From the NCBI GenBank assembly GCA_002342685.1, contig DDQN01000044.1:31399-95398 (forward strand): a DNA stretch of 64,000 nt. The letters are read 5' to 3'. A program made the translations under genes and the position numbers. The stretch's first letter is position 1, and each line of letters begins with the position of its first letter. Of this stretch, positions 58,214 through 64,000 are shown one piece after another. This DNA is from Vibrio sp. UBA2441. Its GTDB lineage: Bacteria; Pseudomonadota; Gammaproteobacteria; Enterobacterales; Vibrionaceae. A model generated the notes under the pieces. The model was given only the letters and a program-made list of their open reading frames with translations, ran no database searches and was not told the origin of the DNA.

Positions 58214-58243
58214 AAAAACGTCTCATATTGAGGCGTTTTTTTC
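58214..58243. terminator. Terminator of fldA spanning the end of the DUF4442 gene
   Basis: AAAAACGTCTC (58214-58224) and GAGGCGTTTTT (58230-58240) form a stem with one wobble pair, followed by TT. The stop codon of the convergent DUF4442 gene is inside the hairpin. Confidence 0.8.
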
Positions 58244-58729
58244 TTGTTCAAATTGGCGGAATTTTGGCTTCTTGCGAACATAAAGCTTTCTCTGCACCTC
58301 AGAAACAACATTACCTTCACTATCTTTTACAAAAATCATAAATTCCGGAAAGCATTTATCCCCATTAGATGTTTGAGCAAGGATCCCTTGTAAAACATCC
58401 TGACTTATCTGAAATTCAGCGTATAAATCCGACGCGCCCGGTTTAATAAAATTGATATTAGCTTCTTTATCCCACACATAGTACTGCTCCCCTAAAATTC
58501 CCATTAGCATCAATGAGTAAACTGGATCCGTTAACGAAAAAATGCTACCTCCATACTGGGACCTATTGGCATTTTTGTTCCACCAGCGAAGCTTCAACCG
58601 CATACGTACATTGCGAAAATCGTCACTAATCATCTCAATTTTTATTCCAGCGCCCCAAAATGGAGGCCAAATATTAAGGGCGAACTTAACAAATTTCGGT
58701 TTATATACCCGTGCTAATCCTCTATTCAT
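58223..58729 (-). CDS. DUF4442 hotdog-fold protein
   Basis: A 168-residue protein of the DUF4442 family, thioesterase-like hotdog fold. Segments NIWPPFWGAGIKIEMISDDFRNVRMRLKLRWWNKNANRSQYGGSIFSLTDP are typical. The ATG at 58729 has AGGGAAGG upstream; the frame is open 165 nt further towards fur but that part is not conserved-looking and would invade the fur promoter. The substrate is unknown; members lack the classical catalytic Asp. Confidence 0.85.
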   Translation of the reverse strand: MNRGLARVYKPKFVKFALNIWPPFWGAGIKIEMISDDFRNVRMRLKLRWWNKNANRSQYGGSIFSLTDPVYSLMLMGILGEQYYVWDKEANINFIKPGASDLYAEFQISQDVLQGILAQTSNGDKCFPEFMIFVKDSEGNVVSEVQRKLYVRKKPKFRQFEQEKNASI

Positions 58730-58908
58730 AACCTTCCCTGTTAACAAAATGTTATTCCGAGGGTACAATATCCGAAATTTCGAGCAAATATTCAAACTTT
58801 TATTATTAACCCTTTGAAGTTTGAGGTTTAATGTTACTGCGCGCTGACCTATAATGAGAACAATTGTAACTGTCGCATTAACGATGCAGTTCATCTACAG
58901 GAAGATAT
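58730..58908 (+). promoter_or_regulatory. Upstream region of fur
   Basis: A good -10, TATAAT at 58850-58855, lies 53 nt before the fur start with only a poor -35 (TTTAAT at 58827-58832), suggesting an activated or weak promoter. GGAAGAT precedes the ATG. I see no full 7-1-7 Fur box here. Confidence 0.5.
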
Positions 58909-59355
58909 ATGACAGATAATAACAAAGCGCTAAAAGATGCAGGACTTAAAGTAACCTTACCTCGTCTTAAAATTCTTGAAGTACTTCAGGAACCAGCTTG
59001 CCAACACATAAGCGCCGAAGAGCTGTATAAAAAGCTCATTGACCTTGGTGAGGAGATTGGATTAGCGACCGTATATCGTGTTCTTAATCAATTTGATGAT
59101 GCTGGTATCGTAACTCGTCATCACTTCGAAGGTGGAAAATCCGTATTTGAACTTTCTACTCAGCACCATCATGATCATTTGGTCTGTTTAGATTGCGGAG
59201 AAGTCATCGAGTTTTCGGACGATATTATCGAACAACGTCAAAAAGAGATCGCATTGGCGTATAACATCGACCTAACCAACCACAGCTTATATCTTTATGG
59301 AAAATGCTTGAACGGCAACTGTAAAGAAGAGAAAAACGCACACACTAAAAAATAA
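58909..59355 (+). CDS. fur: Ferric uptake regulator
   Basis: Iron-sensing repressor. A 148-residue protein with a winged helix (HISAEELYKKL...GLATVYRVLNQFDDAGIV). The metal sites are in HHHDHLVCLDCGEVIEF (His86-His90, Cys93, Cys96) and Cys133 and Cys138 near the C-terminus. It can act on the Fur box at 35097-35111. A terminator follows. Confidence 0.98.
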   Translation: MTDNNKALKDAGLKVTLPRLKILEVLQEPACQHISAEELYKKLIDLGEEIGLATVYRVLNQFDDAGIVTRHHFEGGKSVFELSTQHHHDHLVCLDCGEVIEFSDDIIEQRQKEIALAYNIDLTNHSLYLYGKCLNGNCKEEKNAHTKK

Positions 59356-59387
59356 AGCATTTAGGCTCTTCTCTAGAACGTAATTAT

Positions 59388-59417
59388 AAAACCAGTTGGA
59401 TCACCAACTGGTTTTTT
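59388..59417 (+). terminator. Terminator of fur
   Basis: AAACCAGTTGG (59388-59398) and CCAACTGGTTT (59403-59413) form an 11-bp stem with a 4-nt loop, followed by TTTT. Confidence 0.92.
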
Positions 59418-59454
59418 ATTGCCATATTAGCAATAGAATTGCTCCCTGCTTAAG

Positions 59455-59697
59455 TTAAGAGCCCACTCTCTCAACTCCGGTTTCTTGCAAAAATTTTAAG
59501 ACACATGCTTTACAGATACACGCCTTTCTCTGCATTTCAGGAGGCACTTTTGCTAACAGTTCTTTAGGAAATTTTATGGCCGGATCACTGCACCAACAAA
59601 CCTCACTATCCTTTTTAACCGACTGGTTTGCACAGGTGTTATCACCACCGCATAAAGGACATCTAGATGACCCAATAGATCTTTCTTCCACACTCAC
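59455..59697 (-). CDS. Cysteine-rich CWC protein
   Basis: An 80-residue small zinc-ribbon-like protein. Eight cysteines at 13, 16, 22, 34, 36, 60, 62 and 65 include the CWC triplet in EVCWCSDPAI that names the family, and the CIC..C close of the motif. It starts at GTG after AGGAGTGAGCAC. Function unknown, probably metal binding. Confidence 0.85.
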   Translation of the reverse strand: MSVEERSIGSSRCPLCGGDNTCANQSVKKDSEVCWCSDPAIKFPKELLAKVPPEMQRKACICKACVLKFLQETGVERVGS

Positions 59698-59747
59698 GTG
59701 CTCACTCCTAATAGGTACGTAACCGTAATATACCCAAACTGCGCTTC

Positions 59748-60332
59748 TTATACATTATGTAATTCCTTTACCATCAAGTTCCATTGACCTCCATGTAAAC
59801 ACCCGGGATAGAGAACGACGGGCAATGAAGAAACAACCTTATAACCGAGATGTTCGTATAATCGTTTTGCGCGTGTATTTTCAGAGGCCACAATCAAGCT
59901 CACTTGTTTGCAGCTCTCAAGTAAAGCCCTCTCTTCTGCTTCCTGCATTAACTTTTGTGCCACTCCCTTTCCGCTAAATTTTTGAAAGGTTGCTATTGCG
60001 TTAATATACCAACTGCCCGGCGCTTTCGCTTCTAATAATACTAACGGCTGCACAATGTCAGGATACTCCGAAAGCTCATCAATATCGTAGGGTTGTGGCT
60101 GGCGGTAAGAGATAATCATGCCAAGCAACTCGTCGTCTTTTGTACAGACTCGCGCATTCTTGTAACTGAAACCTCCTTCCTCTCTCGCTGCACGCATAGC
60201 GCCAACGTCCATAGGAAGTTCGTCTTTTTGAGCCATTCCTTTCCACAGATACTCCGGAATACCTTCGCCGGCGAGATTAATTAAGAAAGCAAGGTCCTTG
60301 GCCTGCTCCTTTGTAGCATCTTCGATTAACAT
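59748..60332 (-). CDS. GNAT-family N-acetyltransferase
   Basis: A 194-residue acetyltransferase. The acetyl-CoA motif A is FQKFSGKGVAQKLMQEAEE (near 120-140), followed by VSLIVASENTRAKRLYEHLGYKVV (motif B). The N-terminus (ATKEQAKDLAFLINLAGEGIPEYLWKGMAQ) is a recognisable subtype often found in Vibrio. The acceptor is unknown. ATG closely preceded by AGGAGT. Confidence 0.88.
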   Translation of the reverse strand: MLIEDATKEQAKDLAFLINLAGEGIPEYLWKGMAQKDELPMDVGAMRAAREEGGFSYKNARVCTKDDELLGMIISYRQPQPYDIDELSEYPDIVQPLVLLEAKAPGSWYINAIATFQKFSGKGVAQKLMQEAEERALLESCKQVSLIVASENTRAKRLYEHLGYKVVSSLPVVLYPGCLHGGQWNLMVKELHNV

Positions 60333-60641
60333 ACTCCTAGTCTCCTTATCTCTGCATTTCCTTTATTCAAACTAAGCTTAGGCGACGTATCTCAATGTCT
60401 CTATAAACATTATTATATATAATAAAATATCAAGCCTTGAGTAGCACAGTGAATAAAGAAAAATGGTAGAAATGGAGAATTTCGTTAAGGCGTTCGCCCT
60501 TTGGCAAAGTTCGTCGAGATTGGCCTCAAGACGGGCTAATGTCTCTGGTAAGAGTCGTACCAAATCAGATTACATCGTCTTAACCCGCAGCCGTCTGTTG
60601 AATGCCGATAAAAGCTAGAATACCGGACATAGGAATCCCAA
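60333..60641. other. Spacer with possible coding remnants
   Basis: A 309-nt gap in an otherwise compact run. Minus-strand frames here read protein-like (for example LVRLLPETLARLEANLDELC near 60560-60500) but lack a start with a ribosome site and break off quickly. I read it as possible debris of a lost gene; no terminator or attC site is convincing. Confidence 0.35.
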
Positions 60642-61190
60642 TTAGCGCGTTTTCTGTGTATGTAACCAGTCAGTGCGTAGAACGGCAAGAACAACTGTGT
60701 CCCACCATTGATTCTTAAAATAACGGTGTTGACGAAAATGTCCCTCCTTCTGCATACCAAGAGAATGACAGAGCCTAATAGCAGCTCTATTTTTACTGAT
60801 TGTTTCCGCATACAATCGATGAATACCAAGCTCAGTAAAACCAAAATCGGCTAATGCCAATGCGGCCTCTTGTATCAAGCCCGAACCTTGATAGGCTCTT
60901 GATAGCCCACAGCCAATAGAAGCCTGAAAATCAGACTCTAACCGCAAGCACACCGTGCCTATAAATTTGCCGCTTTTTTTGTCTTCAATAGCTAACTGGT
61001 AAGACTTACGGGGACGTTCAAATGACTGTTCGATAAACAACTTGGTGAGTTGCCTGTATTTATCTGGCTCACAATCTGCTTCATTGTAAAATCGCTGATA
61101 TTTACTATCTTGAGAAAGCGCCACAAAGGGGGCTTCATCTTCTTTTTTCATATCACGTAAAATCAGATTATCCGTTTCTATTTTAAACAT
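60642..61190 (-). CDS. GNAT-family N-acetyltransferase, RimJ/RimL-like
   Basis: A 182-residue acetyltransferase. IETDNLILRDMKKEDEAPFVAL at the start, SIGCGLSRAYQGSGLIQEAALALADFGF (acetyl-CoA motif) and LGIHRLYAETISKNRAAIRLCHSLGMQKEGHFR are typical of RimJ/RimL-type enzymes acting on protein N-termini or small molecules. ATG after AAGGAA. Substrate unknown. Confidence 0.9.
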   Translation of the reverse strand: MFKIETDNLILRDMKKEDEAPFVALSQDSKYQRFYNEADCEPDKYRQLTKLFIEQSFERPRKSYQLAIEDKKSGKFIGTVCLRLESDFQASIGCGLSRAYQGSGLIQEAALALADFGFTELGIHRLYAETISKNRAAIRLCHSLGMQKEGHFRQHRYFKNQWWDTVVLAVLRTDWLHTQKTR

Positions 61191-61252
61191 CTAATTCCTT
61201 TTTTAATCGTAGACATAGCGCAACATGTTAACGGCCGACAAATATCTTATTT

Positions 61253-61786
61253 TTATGTACGCAACGTCATCGTAATTTCGGATACAGACTCTCCATCAAT
61301 ACGATAGTAGTCAGGCGTTTCTCCAATTACTTCGAAACCACACTTCAAATACAAGTTCTTCGCCGGGGTATTATTTGACAGAACATTCAGATCTAACCAA
61401 TCAATGCCACTACTCTCATTACAAAACCGTTGCACTAGCTCAATGAGTTTGACGCCCAAACCTTGTTGTCTTACGCTACGATCAACCCCCATACCTAACA
61501 CAGCACGATGAAAACTGTATACACCACTGTGATAGCGTAGATCGACATGTCCACGAACATCACCGCAGGCGTCTTTGACTATCCAAAGCTTTCGCCAGCC
61601 GGGTTGACCAAATCTGACTTCAAAACCAGCTCGGAACTTATTTCGAAGTTGGTCGGACACTTGGCTATGCTCCTTAGCTACGGGCTGAAAAAGCGGAGAG
61701 TCATCAGCGGCATTTTCTATAAGTTGGTTTCCCAAATATTCAAAGAAATGCTCTAAATCAGTTAATTTTGCTTCTACTATTTCCAC
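61253..61786 (-). CDS. GNAT-family N-acetyltransferase
   Basis: A 177-residue acetyltransferase starting at GTG with GGGAG upstream; a TTG 12 nt earlier would place the ribosome site inside the gene. Motif A is GMGVDRSVRQQGLGVKLIELVQ, then WLDLNVLSNNTPAKNLYLKCGFEVIG. Substrate unknown. Confidence 0.87.
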   Translation of the reverse strand: MEIVEAKLTDLEHFFEYLGNQLIENAADDSPLFQPVAKEHSQVSDQLRNKFRAGFEVRFGQPGWRKLWIVKDACGDVRGHVDLRYHSGVYSFHRAVLGMGVDRSVRQQGLGVKLIELVQRFCNESSGIDWLDLNVLSNNTPAKNLYLKCGFEVIGETPDYYRIDGESVSEITMTLRT

Positions 61787-61832
61787 GAATTCTCCCAATT
61801 AAGCTCAATGCCGTATTAATACATAGCTGAAG

Positions 61833-62261
61833 CTACAGTGTAATACTCATTACCTTATGGTTTAACTCAGTTTCTACATTAACTTGAGACCAATTTAGAG
61901 AGAGATACAAATCTGGAATATCTGTGTAGGCATAGAGAATATCTTGCTGATGGCTCGAGAGTTGTTGTAGGGCACCGTTGATCAGTTGGCTGGCGATTCC
62001 GTGACCACGAAACTCAGGCAAGACAAATACTGCATTTAACCAAATGACTACATTACTACTGTTTGGTTCTTGGTAAAACGTATAAGCTAACCCACCGATA
62101 ACTCTCTTGCCAGAAACGACAACAAGTGGAGAAGGTAAACCAGAAGAGTACCCATCAAAAGTAAAGTCTAACCATTCAGACCGGAAAAGGGATTCTAAAT
62201 CTGACTGCAGTGATGACTCTGCATCACATTTTAATAGCTTAAAATCGTGCATATTTCCCAT
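61833..62261 (-). CDS. GNAT-family N-acetyltransferase (short)
   Basis: A 142-residue acetyltransferase. FVLPEFRGHGIASQLINGALQQL is the acetyl-CoA motif, preceded by VIGGLAYTFYQEPNSSNVVIWLNAVF. The C-terminal half is compact (YTDIPDLYLSLNWSQV). Two in-frame ATGs lie 9 nt apart and both have ribosome-site-like sequence; I give the longer form. Confidence 0.85.
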   Translation of the reverse strand: MGNMHDFKLLKCDAESSLQSDLESLFRSEWLDFTFDGYSSGLPSPLVVVSGKRVIGGLAYTFYQEPNSSNVVIWLNAVFVLPEFRGHGIASQLINGALQQLSSHQQDILYAYTDIPDLYLSLNWSQVNVETELNHKVMSITL

Positions 62262-62286
62262 TTCACCTTAACTAAATAGCCGCTTG

Positions 62287-62691
62287 TTATTCATCTTTTG
62301 GTGGTTGTTCCTCATATTGATTTTCACCATCCGGGAGCTCCTCCCATGACGCTTTGGAACCCACATAAATATGGCGGCTTAGTCTAATTTTGGGATCTCC
62401 GTTAACGCAGCCTAGAGTTACACCATGGACTTCACCATTAAATACGCCAACTAACGTAGAGCCACACTTACTACAGAACTGAAGTCCAAAACCATGCTCT
62501 CCAATATATGACTTCAGCGCTGCCTCGCCACTCAACCACTTAAATTCACCGGGTTTAACAAGAGCGTAAGCTGACGCTTGTGAACTAAACGCCTTTCGAC
62601 ATCTAGAACAATGGCAAGAACGCGCATCATGAAGAGTACCGTCAATTTTGTACTTCACATCACCACAAAAACACTCACCTGTCATCGACAT
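62287..62691 (-). CDS. GFA-family (glutathione-dependent formaldehyde-activating-like) zinc protein
   Basis: A 134-residue protein of the GFA/CENP-V fold. Cysteines 7, 9, 26, 28, 31, 73 and 76 (CFC, CHCSRC, CSKCG) are the zinc ligands of the family. Real activity with formaldehyde is shown for only a few members, so the name should not be taken as function. ATG after AGGAATT. Confidence 0.88.
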   Translation of the reverse strand: MSMTGECFCGDVKYKIDGTLHDARSCHCSRCRKAFSSQASAYALVKPGEFKWLSGEAALKSYIGEHGFGLQFCSKCGSTLVGVFNGEVHGVTLGCVNGDPKIRLSRHIYVGSKASWEELPDGENQYEEQPPKDE

Positions 62692-62752
62692 ACTAATTCC
62701 TTATGCAAACACCCTATTAACAATAAACAATGCTACGCCACACATAAATAGC

Positions 62753-62989
62753 TTAATCTTCAGGTAGGTTTTCAAACTCTTGTTTTTTACTATCGAACCA
62801 AGCCTTCATCGCTTCTGGGTCCTGCATTAATTCCTGAATTTTCCCCATGGCTTTTAAGTGCATTGAATCTTGTTGTTGATACATTTCCATACCATGTTGC
62901 TTACTTTTTTCAACCAGCTCTTCAAAAGAATCAGCTTGAAATTCCATATCGCAGGCACCGCCCAGATGATTACAAGTCATTGTTTTCAT
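62753..62989 (-). CDS. DUF1059-family small protein
   Basis: A 78-residue protein. The DUF1059 pattern MTCNHLGGACDMEFQADSFEELVEKSKQHGMEM is clear, with two cysteines in the first 15 residues, followed by a helical tail (KIQELMQDPEAMKAWFDSKKQEFENL). Function unknown. AAGGAAG precedes the ATG. A possible attC-like spacer lies directly upstream. Confidence 0.85.
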   Translation of the reverse strand: MKTMTCNHLGGACDMEFQADSFEELVEKSKQHGMEMYQQQDSMHLKAMGKIQELMQDPEAMKAWFDSKKQEFENLPED

Positions 62990-63013
62990 AACACTTCCTT
63001 CAAGTAGAAATAC

Positions 63014-63141
63014 ATATAACGCCGAATTGAGGGATGTAAAATGCTAACCACCCTAACTAATCATTGTGCCATAAGTGCCAAACGTGATTTGAGCTAAAAA
63101 TACCAAATATTGAGAATAACTCTCAGGCGCTTTGTTCTATA
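63014..63141. other. Possible degenerate integron attC site
   Basis: Read on the minus strand, the spacer runs from GAACAAAGCGCCTGAGAG to CCCTCAATTCGGCGTTATAT over about 128 nt, close to the length of Vibrio attC sites. The outer arms pair AAC with GTT, GCC with GGC and TGAG with CTCA, and the GGCGTTATAT end falls about 20 nt before a small gene, as in cassettes. The interior arms do not fold well and no integrase or second attC site is in the window, so this is tentative. Confidence 0.3.
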
Positions 63142-63187
63142 TAAGCAAAAAAGGATATTGGAAAAAGATGTTTAAGATGGGGGGATG

Positions 63188-63227
63188 CAACACATAAAGT
63201 TAGAATTGCTCTAAGCTCTATGTGTTG
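63188..63227 (-). terminator. Long hairpin after the DUF3297 gene
   Basis: CAACACATAAAGTTAGAA (63188-63205) pairs with TCTAAGCTCTATGTGTTG (63210-63227) over about 17 bp with one mismatch and one bulge. There is no T run, so it may protect the 3' end or end transcription with help. Confidence 0.55.
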
Positions 63228-63254
63228 AAAACAAAAAGCGGTAATTGAAACTAC

Positions 63255-63503
63255 TTAGACATAGTAAGCTTCAACAGTCCCTTTTAACGTAATCAAGATT
63301 GGCTGGCCGCGACGATCTAGTGCTTTCGGCGATGGGATTTTTACCCAACCTTCGCTTATGCAATATTCCTCGACATCTGTACGCTCTTTGCCGTTAAGTC
63401 GAATACCAATTTGGTGTTCGAAACATTTTTCCTCGTGGTGTGGGCTACGAGGGTTGCCTGCAAGACGATCTGGTAAAGTTGGCTTTGAGTTAGTGTCGCT
63501 CAT
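63255..63503 (-). CDS. DUF3297-family small protein
   Basis: An 82-residue protein of the DUF3297 family. LPDRLAGNPRSPHHEEKCFEHQIGIRLNGKERTDVEEYC and GQPILITLKGTVEAYY are typical. It has been mislabelled glutathione peroxidase in some databases but shows no such motif. Function unknown. A weak ribosome site (AGGTC) precedes the ATG. Confidence 0.88.
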   Translation of the reverse strand: MSDTNSKPTLPDRLAGNPRSPHHEEKCFEHQIGIRLNGKERTDVEEYCISEGWVKIPSPKALDRRGQPILITLKGTVEAYYV

Positions 63504-63596
63504 GTTTATGACCTAAAGTATGTAATAAGTGCGCCATTGTAGACAATGCCAGTCTTATCCTCAAGAACTGTAATAAACGGCATAGATACAACCACC

Positions 63597-64000
63597 TCAA
63601 ACACATAAATCGACGCATGGTAAATATGTCATGTGTACCAATTCCCAACTCTCATCATTAAAAGATAGACTATTGGCTATCGTATCAGACTTAACAAAAC
63701 CTAATTTTTCATAGCATGAAATCGCCGATTTGTTATGGCTAAACACACCTAATGTCAGTACGTTACCATTGAATTCAACCCTAGCCTTTTTTATAAGTAA
63801 CTTCAGCATTCTTTGAGCTAAATTCTGACCCCGATGCTCTGACGATATAAACACACGATAAATTCGATACTCTATTGCTAATACTCGATGGAGTTCCACA
63901 AAACCAATCGAACGATTTTCGATAAAAAATAGATATGGAAACACCTGTGATTGCCCACAATGATTTTCTATTTGATGCCGGTTGCGTATTCCGGCGATTC
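63597..64000 (-). CDS. GNAT-family N-acetyltransferase, 5' end outside window
   Basis: The frame is open to the window edge and reads as acetyltransferase upstream of the first in-frame GTG (IAGIRNRHQIENHCGQSQVF), so the start lies beyond 64000. The acetyl-CoA motif is VFISSEHRGQNLAQRMLKLL, followed by LGVFSHNKSAISCYEKLGFV. At least 134 residues are present. Confidence 0.85.
   Translation of the reverse strand, partial: IAGIRNRHQIENHCGQSQVFPYLFFIENRSIGFVELHRVLAIEYRIYRVFISSEHRGQNLAQRMLKLLIKKARVEFNGNVLTLGVFSHNKSAISCYEKLGFVKSDTIANSLSFNDESWELVHMTYLPCVDLCV

Noticed and set aside
60378..60844. Two minus-strand frames of 61 and 102 codons
   Set aside because: One overlaps the 60642-61190 acetyltransferase in another frame, the other lacks a proper start; at most debris.
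59455..64000. Whole right-hand gene run as an integron cassette array
   Set aside because: Most spacers are 25-95 nt, too short for Vibrio attC sites; only one spacer has attC-like ends and no integrase is seen.

Overview
The window looks like the large chromosome of a Vibrio or close relative. The signs are an AT-rich gammaproteobacterial gene set, the sodium-driven flagellar motor protein MotY, the slp / tsaB / yoaA / purU / rnt neighbourhood, and the core run gltA, sdhCDAB-sucABCD, seqA, pgm, fldA and fur. The identification rests on recognising protein families and gene order by eye; no database was searched.

Region 1 (1-16.9 kb) is an accessory catabolic locus and the most interesting part. 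On the minus strand it carries dhaK-dhaL-dhaM (PEP-dependent dihydroxyacetone kinase with a full-length enzyme I fused to DhaM). Next come a CaiT-like BCCT transporter, three FAD-dependent oxidoreductases (two of them recent paralogues), a cyclophilin-like protein, a decayed chemoreceptor gene, and gcl-hyi-glxR, which turn glyoxylate into glycerate. gldA diverges from dhaK. The upstream regions of gcl, of the transporter and of dhaK each hold two copies of the inverted repeat GTTTC-N5-GAAAC, 31-32 bp apart. I infer one regulon that imports a betaine- or carnitine-like compound and oxidises it, feeding glyoxylate and possibly dihydroxyacetone into central metabolism. The substrate and the regulator are not identifiable from this window; no regulator gene lies next to the cluster.

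Region 2 (17-30 kb) holds dgkA-eptA (lipid A phosphoethanolamine transfer with diacylglycerol recycling), an AraC/GyrI-type regulator, a periplasmic MsrA-MsrB fusion, a dCache chemoreceptor, tRNA-Arg(TCT), folD behind a PurR-like box, mltB, ycgL, rnd and fadD.

Region 3 (29-43 kb) is Vibrio housekeeping: an alpha/beta hydrolase, slp, tsaB, yoaA, purU, a DUF2753 gene behind an excellent Fur box, motY, rnt, a YuiF-type permease, grxD, sodB and an NnrU-family gene.

Region 4 (40.9-52.2 kb) is the TCA-cycle block sdhCDAB-sucABCD with divergent gltA. ArcA-like boxes lie in the shared upstream region.

Region 5 (52-59.4 kb) holds ybgI, a DUF1853 gene, pgm, seqA, ybfF, a DUF2788 gene, fldA, a DUF4442 gene and fur.

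Region 6 (59.4-64 kb) is a one-strand run of small accessory genes: five GNAT acetyltransferases, a GFA-type zinc protein, DUF1059, DUF3297 and a Cys-rich CWC protein. One spacer resembles a degenerate Vibrio integron attC site. The last gene runs off the window, as does glxR at the left edge.
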